Below, piece by piece: positions 9,679 through 18,700 of a DNA stretch of 64,000 bases. Below the pieces are notes generated by a model that did not search any database, was not told the origin of the DNA, and saw nothing but the letters and a program-made list of their open reading frames with translations. How positions within the stretch are numbered: position 1 is the stretch's first letter; every line of letters begins with the position of its first letter. The position numbers and the translations under genes are program-made. The stretch covers positions 62,001 to 126,000 of the forward strand of contig NZ_JAFYHP010000031.1 in assembly GCF_017539065.1 (NCBI RefSeq), written 5' to 3'. Source of the DNA: Methanobrevibacter sp. (GTDB lineage Archaea > Methanobacteriota > Methanobacteria > Methanobacteriales > Methanobacteriaceae).

Positions 9679-10641
9679 TTAATATCTCTCATTAGCTTTT
9701 TTAAGCAATCCAATACATTCCTCTAGAATGTCCATAATATTTTCAGCGCTTCGATATCTATTCAACCTACCATGGTCCCTTACCTTTTTAGGAATCTGCA
9801 TGTAACGTTTGCCGTAAATATCAATCAGATATTGTCTTGTGTCGTTAGGAGCCAGGAACTCATACGGACCGAACGGCAATCTGATTAATGGGAATATCTG
9901 GTCAGTCTCTACAACATCAAACTTATAAACTGAAAATTTCCTCAAGTTATTCCTTGAATCCTCAACACCAGGGATTATATGTGTATCCCTTTGAAGGGTA
10001 CAGTTGAATTTTTCATAAAATTCATATACTGTTTCTTCCAAATCATGGTCATCCGGATTATGATAGTACTCCTTTGAAAAGACCATGTAATCGTTTTCCA
10101 GGTCACGGCCGTCATAATCCTTAAGATATTCATAAGGGTAAATGTCCAATCCTATGAATTTTCCTTTAAAAATAGGGTAATAATAAGAAATCTGATACCA
10201 TCTTACTGATTTGAGATTATGCTTATCGATTTTTAAATCCGCCTTGACATGGTCAAGACCGCATGCATCAAGTTCGTCTTGAATCACATCGATGAATCGA
10301 ATGTAATCTTCCCTCATCATGCCGACATCCAAATCGTCATCCCATGGGATTAGTCCCTCATGGCGGTATGATCCAAGCAATGTTCCATAATCCATCCAAT
10401 ATTCAATATTATGCTTCTTACACACATTATCAAAGAATAACATGAACTCATAACATAATTCCTGCATAGCTGCTAAATAATCATTTGGTTCGAGTTTATG
10501 GAAAGCATAAATATTATTTAGATAATCCTGATGAGTATTTACTAATCGGTCAACTTTATCAAATTCCCTGCGGGTTACAAAATCTTCTTTTGAAACTCCC
10601 AACCAGGAGAATATTTTTCTTTTAATTTTATCTTTAACCAA
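9679..10641 (-). CDS. LicD family phosphotransferase (copy 1)
   Basis: LicD proteins (nucleotidyltransferase fold) transfer phosphocholine or related phosphoryl groups from a nucleotide carrier to surface glycans. The core motif is intact: YWMDYGTLLGSYRHEGLIPW followed by DDDLDVGM, giving the paired metal-binding acids. An N-terminal extension with NTHQDYLNNIYAFHKLEP is shared with the three following copies. TTG at 10641 lies 5 bases after GGTG and is preferred to the TTG at 10653, which sits in front of that site. This is the downstream-most of four tandem paralogues. The transferred group is unknown. Confidence 0.85.
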   Translation of the reverse strand: MVKDKIKRKIFSWLGVSKEDFVTRREFDKVDRLVNTHQDYLNNIYAFHKLEPNDYLAAMQELCYEFMLFFDNVCKKHNIEYWMDYGTLLGSYRHEGLIPWDDDLDVGMMREDYIRFIDVIQDELDACGLDHVKADLKIDKHNLKSVRWYQISYYYPIFKGKFIGLDIYPYEYLKDYDGRDLENDYMVFSKEYYHNPDDHDLEETVYEFYEKFNCTLQRDTHIIPGVEDSRNNLRKFSVYKFDVVETDQIFPLIRLPFGPYEFLAPNDTRQYLIDIYGKRYMQIPKKVRDHGRLNRYRSAENIMDILEECIGLLKKANERY

Positions 10642-10742
10642 ACTAAACACCAATGTAAATTTTTATTATTATTAATTATATTTTAAATAGATTATAAACG
10701 TTAGGATTTAATTTATGACTCAAATAGTTAATTTATAAAAAT

Positions 10743-11678
10743 TTATTTAAAATTTTCATTCACTTCGATTAATTCTTCCTTGGCTTCAGTTAGCTTTTCC
10801 ATGATATTTGGATATTTTTTATATCTGGTTAAACGCCCATGCTCTTTAATGCTTCTGCCAATTTCCATATACTTTTCGCCATATATGTCAATCAAATATT
10901 TATTAGGATTGTTAGGAGCCAAAAACTCATAAGGCCCGAACTTCACTCTTTTTAAAGGAAGCAAATCTTTAGTATAAAGGATTTTGAATGGTGATGTGAA
11001 ATAGAAACGACCTCCATCAACGCCGCCAATGAAATAATCTGTCTGAGTCAAACTCAAATTTAAATGGTCGCAACTGGACTCCAAGGCTTCCTCTAAGCTA
11101 ACGTCACCCTTCCATGCATCAAAGAAATCAGGCCGTAGCTTATGGAATCTTTTAACATAACCCTCATCAAAATCAGTGATGAAATCATAAGGAAAAACAT
11201 CAATTCCCACATATTTGCCGTTGTGAGTGGGATGTTTGCAATTTATCTGATACCATCTTTTGGAATTCAAATCCCATGAAGGCTCCTTAAACCATGCCTC
11301 AACATTTTTCAGCCCGCTTTTCTCAAGTTCTTCAGGGAAAACTTCAAGAAACTTGTAATAGTCTGCCCTTAACATTCCAACATCCAAATCATCATCCCAA
11401 GGAATAAAGTCCTCATGTCTTTGGGCGCCAAGCAATGTTCCAAAATCGAGCCAATACTCCAAATCATATTTGCTGCAGACATTGTCAAAGAACCTTAATA
11501 ACTCATATGAAACCGTTCTCATTAACTCCATGTAGGGGGTCCTTTCCAATTCATGGAACACATAAATATTATTCAGATAATCATGTTGTGTGTTAACCAA
11601 TTCCTCCAGCTTATCAAATTCCTCTTTAGTGGGATAAGGAGATTTTTTAACTCTTTTTTTCTTGAATCTATCAAACAT
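10743..11678 (-). CDS. LicD family phosphotransferase (copy 2)
   Basis: 311-residue paralogue of the LicD copies on either side. Intact core: EYWLDFGTLLGAQRHEDFIP then WDDDLDVGM, so probably active. It shares the NTQHDYLNNIYVFHELE segment and the C-terminal FGPYEFLAPN...YLIDIYGEKYMEI block with copy 1. Start ATG follows GGTGTGACTG. An 89-bp gap separates it from copy 1; copy 3 ends 15 bp upstream. Sequence drift between copies outside the core suggests different acceptors. Confidence 0.88.
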   Translation of the reverse strand: MFDRFKKKRVKKSPYPTKEEFDKLEELVNTQHDYLNNIYVFHELERTPYMELMRTVSYELLRFFDNVCSKYDLEYWLDFGTLLGAQRHEDFIPWDDDLDVGMLRADYYKFLEVFPEELEKSGLKNVEAWFKEPSWDLNSKRWYQINCKHPTHNGKYVGIDVFPYDFITDFDEGYVKRFHKLRPDFFDAWKGDVSLEEALESSCDHLNLSLTQTDYFIGGVDGGRFYFTSPFKILYTKDLLPLKRVKFGPYEFLAPNNPNKYLIDIYGEKYMEIGRSIKEHGRLTRYKKYPNIMEKLTEAKEELIEVNENFK

Positions 11679-11693
11679 CAGTCACACCAATTG

Positions 11694-12470
11694 TTAAAAA
11701 TTTTCATTAGCACTTCTAAACATTGCATTATATCTCTTAAGCATCTCAAATAAATCCGGCTGTTTTCTTAATCTGTTCAATCGGTCAAAGTCAGGTACTC
11801 TACTTAAACTGAACATAAAATCATCATTTCTATGCTTTAAATATTCGTAAACATCACAGGGTACAGGATATGAATAATCATCCAATTGCATTTTGCCTAA
11901 AGGAAATAGAATATCGGCTTTAAATGGTTTGTCTTCACTATCCTTAACCATAGATTCATCATCAAGATAATCATATGGGAAAACATTGACCTCTAATAGA
12001 AGATCTTCCAAATCGTTGAATTTAAAGGTAATTTTAAAGAATTCCGGAGATTCCTTGAATTCATAAGCAACATTATCTGAAAAAGTGTTATTCATCTCTG
12101 ATTTGAAAACCTCCACAAATTTCATCAAATCAGATTTCAACATTCCCATATTCAAGTCAAGATTCTCCGGCATGAATTCGCCGTGCCTTGCTACATTTAG
12201 GAGGGTATCGGAATCTAGCCAATAGGTCAAATCATGCTTATCACACAAATGACCTAAAAATTCCATCATCCCATAAGATAAATCCTTAATTTCCTTTAAA
12301 AATTGAGTTGGTTCTAATGAATAGAATACGTAAATGTTATTCAGATAGTATTGATGAGCATTTATACGTCTTTTTAACTTATTAAATTCCTTTCTAGAGA
12401 CGTAATCCTCATCTGAAATTATTTCCTCATTTTTATCTTTTTTCAGCTTATCTAAAATCATGGTTATCAT
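11694..12470 (-). CDS. LicD-like protein without the catalytic acids (copy 3)
   Basis: 258-residue paralogue, shorter than its neighbours (305-324). The alignment with them is clear in HQYYLNNIYVFYSLEPTQFL and TYWLDSDTLLNVARHGEFMP. However, where the others read WDDDL(D/N)VGM this one reads ENLDLNMGM (residues 102-110), so the first acids are Asn/Leu and the second is Asn. A block of about 50 residues in the middle is also missing. It is an intact reading frame, so a pseudoenzyme or partner subunit is more likely than a dead gene. It overlaps copy 4 by 23 bp; ATG at 12461 is an alternative start. Confidence 0.75.
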   Translation of the reverse strand: MITMILDKLKKDKNEEIISDEDYVSRKEFNKLKRRINAHQYYLNNIYVFYSLEPTQFLKEIKDLSYGMMEFLGHLCDKHDLTYWLDSDTLLNVARHGEFMPENLDLNMGMLKSDLMKFVEVFKSEMNNTFSDNVAYEFKESPEFFKITFKFNDLEDLLLEVNVFPYDYLDDESMVKDSEDKPFKADILFPLGKMQLDDYSYPVPCDVYEYLKHRNDDFMFSLSRVPDFDRLNRLRKQPDLFEMLKRYNAMFRSANENF

Positions 12471-13356
12471 TGACTTCTTTCAATTTGTCGCAAGATTTCT
12501 TGAGAATTTCCTCAATACTTTTGATTTCCCTATATTTAACCAATCTATTATTTTTTGGCTTTTTGTTTGGAATGCTGATGAATTTCTTGCCGTGAATCTT
12601 TCTTATGTATTTCAATGAATCATTAGGTGCCGGAAATTCATATTTTCCGAACTGCAATTTCCGAAGAGGGAATAACAAATCAGTTTCCCTTATTTTAAAT
12701 TTGAATCTGTTGTCCTTGCCGTGAATGCCTTCAACTCCAGGAATATAATGTTCATCCCTTTCGAATGTGAGATTCAACTGCGAATATAAATCATCAATAA
12801 ATTGGGAAGAATTTTCAAATTTCAATCCATATTCATCATATTTAACTTCGATGCCTTCAATAGCTTCACCTTTAACGTAATCATATGGAAATACGTTAAT
12901 TCCAATTAGCTTATCTGCAAAATCGGGACCCCGATAATTTATCTGCATCCATTTTTGATCAGGCCCATAATTGCATGAAACGTTTTCTAAACCACAATCA
13001 TCGATATGGCCTGGCAATATTTCAGCGAGTCTGACGTAATCGGCTCTCATCATTCCCACATTCAAATCATCATCCCAAGGAACAAAATCACCATGCCTAA
13101 CAGCTCCTAAAAGAGTGCCATAATCCATCCAATAGGTTAAATCATGTTTGCTGCAGACATTATCCACAAATCTTAACAATTCATATGACAAATCCCTAAT
13201 TCTTTCCAAAAAAGGAGTTGGTTTGAACTTATAAAATACATATAGTGTATTCAAATAATCCTGATGAACATCAACAACCTGCTGTAACCTTTCAAAATCT
13301 TTACGAGGAATTAAATCTTCCCTATTTATCTCTTCACCAGATTTATCAAAAAACAT
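12448..13356 (-). CDS. LicD family phosphotransferase (copy 4)
   Basis: First gene of the tandem array. Core TYWMDYGTLLGAVRHGDFVP then WDDDLNVGM; the second of the paired aspartates is Asn, so activity is less certain than in copies 1 and 2. It keeps the VDVHQDYLNTLYVFYKFKPTPFL segment and the FGKYEFPAPN block. ATG at 13356 lies 8 bases after GGTG and is preferred to GTG at 13365. The 13357-13488 gap to the divergent adhesin-like gene must hold the promoter of the whole leftward surface-polymer run. Confidence 0.82.
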   Translation of the reverse strand: MFFDKSGEEINREDLIPRKDFERLQQVVDVHQDYLNTLYVFYKFKPTPFLERIRDLSYELLRFVDNVCSKHDLTYWMDYGTLLGAVRHGDFVPWDDDLNVGMMRADYVRLAEILPGHIDDCGLENVSCNYGPDQKWMQINYRGPDFADKLIGINVFPYDYVKGEAIEGIEVKYDEYGLKFENSSQFIDDLYSQLNLTFERDEHYIPGVEGIHGKDNRFKFKIRETDLLFPLRKLQFGKYEFPAPNDSLKYIRKIHGKKFISIPNKKPKNNRLVKYREIKSIEEILKKSCDKLKEVNDNHDFR

Positions 13357-13488
13357 TTCATTCACACCAATACAAATTCTTTTATTTGACTAAATATATA
13401 AATTTAATTTAAAATTAAGACCTACAACCTTTAAATTCTAAAAACATCACCATTAACCTAATTAATAGGAAAGAACATATGTTAAATT

Positions 13489-14301
13489 ATGAATATCAAA
13501 GGAGTTATCCTATTAGTATTTTTGTCATTGATATTAATGACCAGTATTGCTGCAATTTCAGCGGAAAATTCTACTGATACATTAGCTGCTGAAAATGATG
13601 ACATCCTAGAAAATACTGACAATATGGGAGAAATAAGTGCTAGTGAGAATACAAATACTACTACAGATGAAGATAACACTACTGTTGTGTTCACTGAATA
13701 TAAAAACAAAGATAAGGCTCACAAAATTTATGTTACTGCAAAAGCCGAAACCAATAGAGGCAAAGTAGGCGACAAGATTTTATATACCGTTAAAGTGACA
13801 AATAAAAATCTATTTGACGTTTATCTTTTGGATTTATATATGGGTGAACGGGAGGAATATGCTCACCTTCCTATTGGACATAATGGATATGGAATATATG
13901 ATGATGAATGGATTACAGTATACAAATTGGGTGCAGGTCAGACAAAAACCATTAAAATGTACCTCAAGTTGTGGGAACCTGGCAATACAAGTATCAAAAC
14001 AACCGTAGGCAACTATGAAACAAAATCTAAAATCAGAACCCTTGCAGATACTCCAAAAGTAACAAGCAAATCCGTTAAAACAAAAATAACCTATAAAGCC
14101 AACAATGAACCTGTTAAAAAACTTAAGGTAAAAGTTAAGGTTTACACAGGAAAGCAATATAAAGTCTTCAAACTCAAAACCAATGCTAAAGGAATCATCA
14201 AGTTAAAAGCAAAATATTTTACAAAAGGAAAACATAAAATTGTTCTAAAATCCATGAATAAGAAATATTCCTTAAAAAATACCTTTAAAATTAGAATTTA
14301 A
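13489..14301 (+). CDS. Secreted adhesin-like protein with lysine-rich Ig-like C-terminal domain
   Basis: 270 residues. A signal peptide (about 1-26, LLVFLSLILMTSIAAISA) is followed by an acidic, Thr/Asn-rich spacer. A beta-sandwich domain (about 80-180) has the look of an extracellular CARDB-type domain (AKAETNRGKVGDKILYTVKV). The very basic C-terminal Ig-like module (about 190-270) reads VKVYTGKQYKVFKLKTNAKG. The same type of basic module ends the big adhesins at 57745 and 61819. No membrane anchor is visible. Convergent with the next gene, overlapping it by 11 bp at the 3' end. Confidence 0.8.
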   Translation: MNIKGVILLVFLSLILMTSIAAISAENSTDTLAAENDDILENTDNMGEISASENTNTTTDEDNTTVVFTEYKNKDKAHKIYVTAKAETNRGKVGDKILYTVKVTNKNLFDVYLLDLYMGEREEYAHLPIGHNGYGIYDDEWITVYKLGAGQTKTIKMYLKLWEPGNTSIKTTVGNYETKSKIRTLADTPKVTSKSVKTKITYKANNEPVKKLKVKVKVYTGKQYKVFKLKTNAKGIIKLKAKYFTKGKHKIVLKSMNKKYSLKNTFKIRI

Positions 14302-16666
14302 TGATTTCATTAAATTCTTCTATTACTTTTTTATTGTATTCTTCAAAATCAGAATCTTTACATCCGACATTGCCATTTGCGAAATCATACATTCCCTGCA
14401 AAATACCTTCTTTGGAATTGTCAACAATTACTCCCGCATAATCACCCATTACGCGAGTTGATTCAATGTCTGTAGAGATTATAGGTACTGATAATGTATC
14501 TGCTTCCATTAAAACCATCGGCCAGCCTTCATAATACGAAGACAATACAAACAAATCACATTCCTTCAATATAGGCATCGGATTTGAGATATTATTAATC
14601 AAAGTAACATTATCTCCATTTTCAATAGAATCGATTAATCTGCATGTATTTTCATATTCGACACCATAACCCCCAATGATAATTAATTGGGCATCGGGAT
14701 AGTCTATACAAAATTCATTGAACGCTTCTATCAATCTTTTATGGCCTTTTTCAGGTGAAAATCTGCCAATAGTTATGAATTTTAATCCTTCTTTTCCTAA
14801 AACACTATGGATGTCATTATTGTAAACAACAGTATTGGCATTGATTTCTAATTCTTCATCGGCCTTTTCCAATATGGATTCGTAATCATTAAGATTATGG
14901 ACTACATGGACATTGTCATTTCTGCGGCTGATTGTGCTTGTTGGCTTGATTAAACTTGGTGAAACTACACAAACATTATCAGCTTTAGAGTAAGCTTCAC
15001 TTAAAATGTTCCTGTTTTGATTTCCTTTGCATTTAATCTCTTGCAACATGTCATTGTGAACCCAAACGCTGCTTTTTCTACCTGAATTAACAAACATCAA
15101 TGTCTCATCATGATTATATCCGTCATAATCAATTACGGCATCGAATTTAACGCCGCCAAACTGTTTTTCAAATGACCTTTTGAATAACTTGTGAAGACTT
15201 TCCGGACAATCCATCTCATCATCAGCCAAATAAAACTTATTATAATCCAGCTTTTCTCGAACTGTAGGTGTTAGATTAAACCTTATCGGCAGCACTTCAA
15301 CATTCTCGGGAATTAACTGGAAAATTTCTTCATGATTTTCTAAAATATTTTCTTCCCATTGCTTAAATGTTAAAAAAAAGTTATAATTTTCTCGATCAAG
15401 ATTATTCAACAAGTTAAAAAGTGATGAAGCTATGCCGAACTTATATAAAGCACCCGCAAAAATCAAAATGTTTGGATTGTCATTTTCAATGCTTTTCTCA
15501 TTGCAAACATTCTCATTTGAAAAGATATGTCTGCAAATGTTTTTTACTGCATCGGGATTATCATATGTGCAGAATTTTTCCAGAAAGTCAGTGTCATCAT
15601 AATTTTTTGGAGAATTTAATTCATTTATCAGTTCATTGATTGTTTGAACTTTAGGAAACGGCAAATCTGAAAGCGGGAAATAAAAACCCCTATATGACAA
15701 GTAATCCTCTTCATCATAGTTAAATAGGATAATTTTTCGTCGGGTATTGGCAAAATCAAAAAATACACTGGAATAATCCGTAATCAGTACGTCAGCCAAG
15801 TTAACAATATCATATATTTCATAACCTTCCGGAAATGCTTTAATATGACTAAATTTAGAAAAATCAATTTCGGATTCGTTCAACACATGCAACTTTGCAA
15901 ATAATATTTGATTGTCATTTAGATTAGTGTCAATTTCTGATAAATAAACTTCAACATCATTTTTCTGACCTTCATTATCCCTATCCATCAGGATTCCCCT
16001 AAATGTCGGCATGTAAATGAATATTTCTTTATCATTTAGACCCAAAGCATTTTTCAAATCATCTGATTCTTTGAAAAATGCGCTGTTTCTCGGATATCCT
16101 TCAAGCAATATCTTTCCAGGATAAATCTTTTCAATCATATATGAATCAAGCATTTTTTCCATAATATACTCATTAGGATAAAGTAAATAATCGCTTGACA
16201 GCAATGGATGCTGTACATTGCCTAAACGATGTTCCTCAGGAATATTGTACTTGCCCATGACTTTTAAAGGTGTTCCATGCCAGGTATTAACAAAAATCTG
16301 ACCATCCCTTTTTACATATTTCGGCCGTATCCCTGAATCTGTAAAAATATATTTCGCTTTTTCTAAAATTTTTGTAGCTGTCGCTTCTTTTGTGATAATT
16401 TTATCGATTTTTAAATTATAATTCTTTTGATATGCTTTTATCTTATCTACAACATGAGGTTTTGCATGTACATATACCTTTAAATCATCATACTTCTCAT
16501 TTGATAATTCTTCAGCAATTCTAAAGATATTTCCAGTGAAATCGAGTCCGTCACGAGATTCCAGATAAACTAATCTCTCATCAAGATCATTATTATAATA
16601 TGCATTATAAATCATTGAATTGACAGCACAATCTTTAAAATTATGTAGTTTTGATTTAAAACCCAT
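14291..16666 (-). CDS. CDP-glycerol-type phosphotransferase fused to GT4 glycosyltransferase
   Basis: 791-residue fusion. The N-terminal half is a TagB/TagF-like domain (FVNTWHGTPLKVMGKYN, EGYPRNSAFF, LITDYSSVFFDFANTRRK). The C-terminal half is a GT-B fold family 4 glycosyltransferase (TIGRFSPEKGHKRLIEAF, LIIIGGYG, LFVLSSYYEGWPMVLMEA, with the E-x7-E retaining motif). It would add a polyol phosphate and a sugar to the same polymer, as fused wall-teichoic-acid enzymes do; in this archaeon the product is unknown. Start ATG follows GTGATAAA. This is the second TagF-like fusion in the locus, but the domain order is reversed relative to the gene at 7474. Confidence 0.87.
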   Translation of the reverse strand: MGFKSKLHNFKDCAVNSMIYNAYYNNDLDERLVYLESRDGLDFTGNIFRIAEELSNEKYDDLKVYVHAKPHVVDKIKAYQKNYNLKIDKIITKEATATKILEKAKYIFTDSGIRPKYVKRDGQIFVNTWHGTPLKVMGKYNIPEEHRLGNVQHPLLSSDYLLYPNEYIMEKMLDSYMIEKIYPGKILLEGYPRNSAFFKESDDLKNALGLNDKEIFIYMPTFRGILMDRDNEGQKNDVEVYLSEIDTNLNDNQILFAKLHVLNESEIDFSKFSHIKAFPEGYEIYDIVNLADVLITDYSSVFFDFANTRRKIILFNYDEEDYLSYRGFYFPLSDLPFPKVQTINELINELNSPKNYDDTDFLEKFCTYDNPDAVKNICRHIFSNENVCNEKSIENDNPNILIFAGALYKFGIASSLFNLLNNLDRENYNFFLTFKQWEENILENHEEIFQLIPENVEVLPIRFNLTPTVREKLDYNKFYLADDEMDCPESLHKLFKRSFEKQFGGVKFDAVIDYDGYNHDETLMFVNSGRKSSVWVHNDMLQEIKCKGNQNRNILSEAYSKADNVCVVSPSLIKPTSTISRRNDNVHVVHNLNDYESILEKADEELEINANTVVYNNDIHSVLGKEGLKFITIGRFSPEKGHKRLIEAFNEFCIDYPDAQLIIIGGYGVEYENTCRLIDSIENGDNVTLINNISNPMPILKECDLFVLSSYYEGWPMVLMEADTLSVPIISTDIESTRVMGDYAGVIVDNSKEGILQGMYDFANGNVGCKDSDFEEYNKKVIEEFNEIIKF

Positions 16667-16690
16667 TTTATCACAAAAAAAGAATAATAA

Positions 16691-17077
16691 TTAGTAACCA
16701 TCATCGATTACTAATGAATCTACACCATGGTAAGGTTTGTTAAATAATGTTCCATTATAATTTGTGTGAATTGTATAATTTCCATTTTCAAATGTTGATA
16801 AAACAACTGACGCTTCTCCTTCATCATCAGTAACAACATCATAATTATCCGCCCAGCCAGAATCATCTAATATCTTAATATGGACTTTTTCTCCAGGATA
16901 TACATTCCTATACTCATCTTTTAGGACGATTTGGACAGCATCCCCATTTTGCAATGTTGAATCACTAATCACCTCAACTTTTGTGTTGTGTGAATTAGAT
17001 TGAATGAAGAAAAATGCTCCAATTGCAATGATTAAAATAAGGATTATTAATAAAATCACTAAATTTTTTGCTTTCAT
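16691..17077 (-). CDS. Small membrane-anchored protein with one Ig-like domain
   Basis: 128 residues. One N-terminal transmembrane helix or uncleaved signal (residues 5-27, VILLIILILIIAIGAFFFI) is followed by a single extracellular beta-sandwich with the phrase YPGEKVHIKILDDSGWADNYDVVTDD split around a turn. This is typical of archaeal Ig-like surface repeats. Start ATG follows AGGTGACAT. It sits 24 bp before the TagF-GT4 fusion and 7 bp after UspA. Function unknown. Confidence 0.75.
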   Translation of the reverse strand: MKAKNLVILLIILILIIAIGAFFFIQSNSHNTKVEVISDSTLQNGDAVQIVLKDEYRNVYPGEKVHIKILDDSGWADNYDVVTDDEGEASVVLSTFENGNYTIHTNYNGTLFNKPYHGVDSLVIDDGY

Positions 17078-17084
17078 ATGTCAC

Positions 17085-17510
17085 CTAATCATTATGAACT
17101 AACAATACATCCACTTCACTATTTTTAAGTACTTTTTCAGCAACACTACCAATAACAAATTTGTGAATTCCGCTTTTTCCAGATGCAGATATTACAATTA
17201 AGTCAACACCCTCTTCTTCAGCTACTTTTTTAATAGTTTCAGCCGGAAAACCTGTTAAAACCATTTTCTTAACATTATAACTATCATCAAATTTTGATGC
17301 CATCTGGTCAACAAATTTAATAGCGTCCTTTTTGAGTTTGTCATTAACTTTCTTTACTTTTTTTCTTGATTGAAAAGCACTAGATGTTAATCTACCGGCA
17401 ACAGATAAAATAATAATTTCCCCATCGTCAGCAATTAATTTTTCCACTCTTTCTACTTCTTGGTCTGCATAGGTTGAACCATCGGTTGGTAATAAAATTT
17501 TTTTATACAT
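17085..17510 (-). CDS. Universal stress protein, UspA family
   Basis: 141-residue single-domain USP. It opens KILLPTDGSTYADQEVERV. The ATP-binding signature near the C-terminus is VISASGKSGIHKFVIGSVAEKVLKNSEVDVLLV, here GxxG-(9)-GS(V), so nucleotide binding is likely. Start ATG behind AAGGTGCAAG. USPs are soluble dimers that help survival under stress, with generally unknown partners. Divergent from the small gene at 17689. Confidence 0.92.
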   Translation of the reverse strand: MYKKILLPTDGSTYADQEVERVEKLIADDGEIIILSVAGRLTSSAFQSRKKVKKVNDKLKKDAIKFVDQMASKFDDSYNVKKMVLTGFPAETIKKVAEEEGVDLIVISASGKSGIHKFVIGSVAEKVLKNSEVDVLLVHND

Positions 17511-17688
17511 TTACTTGCACCTTTATTAAGTAAATATATCTATGTATTTAATAGTTAATATATTTTAGTTAATGATGAATGATAAAAAAATTAAAATTAT
17601 AAAAAAGCTTTATAGCTTAGTTTCATGAATTATTACACCTTAAAATATTAAATAGTAGATTAATCTAAAATATAATTAAGGTGATTAT

Positions 17689-18066
17689 ATGGATAAAAAT
17701 AAAATTATTTTAGCTGCAATTGCTATTTTAGTAATCGCACTTATAGCACTTGGCGCATATATTATCATTTCAAATGGCGATCAAGCTTCCGTTAATGGCA
17801 ATGTCACCCTCCAAAACAAAACCGATGATAATAACACAACAGTTATTATGATTGATGAAAATGGAAATGTTACAAATGACACTGACATAGGGAACAATTC
17901 CGCTAATAACACCAACGACACTAATAAAACTTATAGGATTTATGACCCTCAAAGTGATTCATATGTAACTGTCATCGGCGAAGCTTATGATGCTGAAGTT
18001 GACAGATGGTATACTTACGATACTGATGGTGTAAGATATTACAATACAAGAATTAAAAACTTTTAA
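17689..18066 (+). CDS. Small N-terminally anchored surface protein
   Basis: 125 residues. One transmembrane helix or signal (residues 5-28, IILAAIAILVIALIALGAYIII) is followed by an Asn/Thr/Asp-rich spacer with many N-x-T/S glycosylation sites. The C-terminal 35 residues are Tyr-rich (YRIYDPQSDSYVTVIGEAYD). A strong ribosome binding site AAGGTGAT lies 4 bases before the ATG. A TAGATTAATCTA palindrome at 17656-17667 precedes it. No family recognised. Confidence 0.7.
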   Translation: MDKNKIILAAIAILVIALIALGAYIIISNGDQASVNGNVTLQNKTDDNNTTVIMIDENGNVTNDTDIGNNSANNTNDTNKTYRIYDPQSDSYVTVIGEAYDAEVDRWYTYDTDGVRYYNTRIKNF

Positions 18067-18088
18067 TTCTTTTTTTTATTTTTTTTTA
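18066..18088 (+). terminator. Poly-T terminator
   Basis: Two T-runs (18070-18077 and 18079-18087) directly follow the stop codon of the gene at 17689. This is the usual archaeal U-tract terminator. It also separates that gene from the convergent one ending at 18086. Confidence 0.55.
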
Positions 18089-18376
18089 GATAAATACCGC
18101 ATTGATTAAATTGTCTCTATATGTCGTTTCATCTTTTAAAGATTCAATATGATGAATAACATTTAATTTCAAATCTTCTAATTTTATACGAGTCTCAATG
18201 TCTTCAAAGTCCACCTGAAATAGGAATAGGTATTTTACTTCCATGTCATAATCATAGATTACCCAATTGGGACCATTAATGTCTAAAAATTGGATTGACC
18301 ATTTAGACATTATATGGTTGATTTGTTTTGTTGTTTCCTCAACATTGAAATTTTCATCTAAAAAAATTTCATTCAT
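18086..18376 (-). CDS. Hypothetical protein, 96 residues
   Basis: Small soluble protein, alpha/beta by eye, with an aromatic-rich centre (WSIQFLDINGPNWVIYDYD) and acidic charge. No known motif, signal or membrane helix. It overlaps the upstream gene by 4 bp (ATGA type), so the two are translated together. Third gene of a leftward unit with the zinc-ribbon HExxH gene. Function unknown. Confidence 0.6.
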   Translation of the reverse strand: MNEIFLDENFNVEETTKQINHIMSKWSIQFLDINGPNWVIYDYDMEVKYLFLFQVDFEDIETRIKLEDLKLNVIHHIESLKDETTYRDNLINAVFI

Positions 18377-18678
18377 TGGTATAAATCCTCAGATCCTTCT
18401 TCAGATTCCTTTTGAGTATCTATTTCTGCATCAACATGTTCATGTCTAAAAATTCCAAAACTAGTAATCTCACTTTTTTTAATGCATAATGGCTGTGCTG
18501 TTTCCTTTGATTCCAAAGATACAATAACTACATCCACCCATTCTTCATCCTCTGATAAGTAGGCGCAAGGTTCAAATAGCTGGTATTTAGTTATAATTGT
18601 TAAAAGTATCTTATTGATATCTACAGTCCCATTAGTGCATTCCTGATATAATTCTAAAATTCTGTCTTTGATATTCAT
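18373..18678 (-). CDS. Hypothetical protein, 101 residues
   Basis: Soluble protein of 101 residues. The N-terminal half is helical (KDRILELYQECTNGTVDINK), the middle a beta region (WVDVVIVSLESK), the tail strongly acidic (DTQKESEEGSEDLYQ). No recognisable family. It lies 22 bp after the HExxH gene and overlaps the next by 4 bp, which supports a three-gene operon. Function unknown. Confidence 0.6.
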   Translation of the reverse strand: MNIKDRILELYQECTNGTVDINKILLTIITKYQLFEPCAYLSEDEEWVDVVIVSLESKETAQPLCIKKSEITSFGIFRHEHVDAEIDTQKESEEGSEDLYQ

Positions 18679-18700
18679 AGTTTACTATATGTTTGAAAAC

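Noticed and set aside
9679-13365. The LicD array as a choline-phosphate decoration system
   Set aside because: No choline uptake or activation genes (licA, licB, licC types) are present in the window, so only phosphotransferase activity of unknown group can be claimed.
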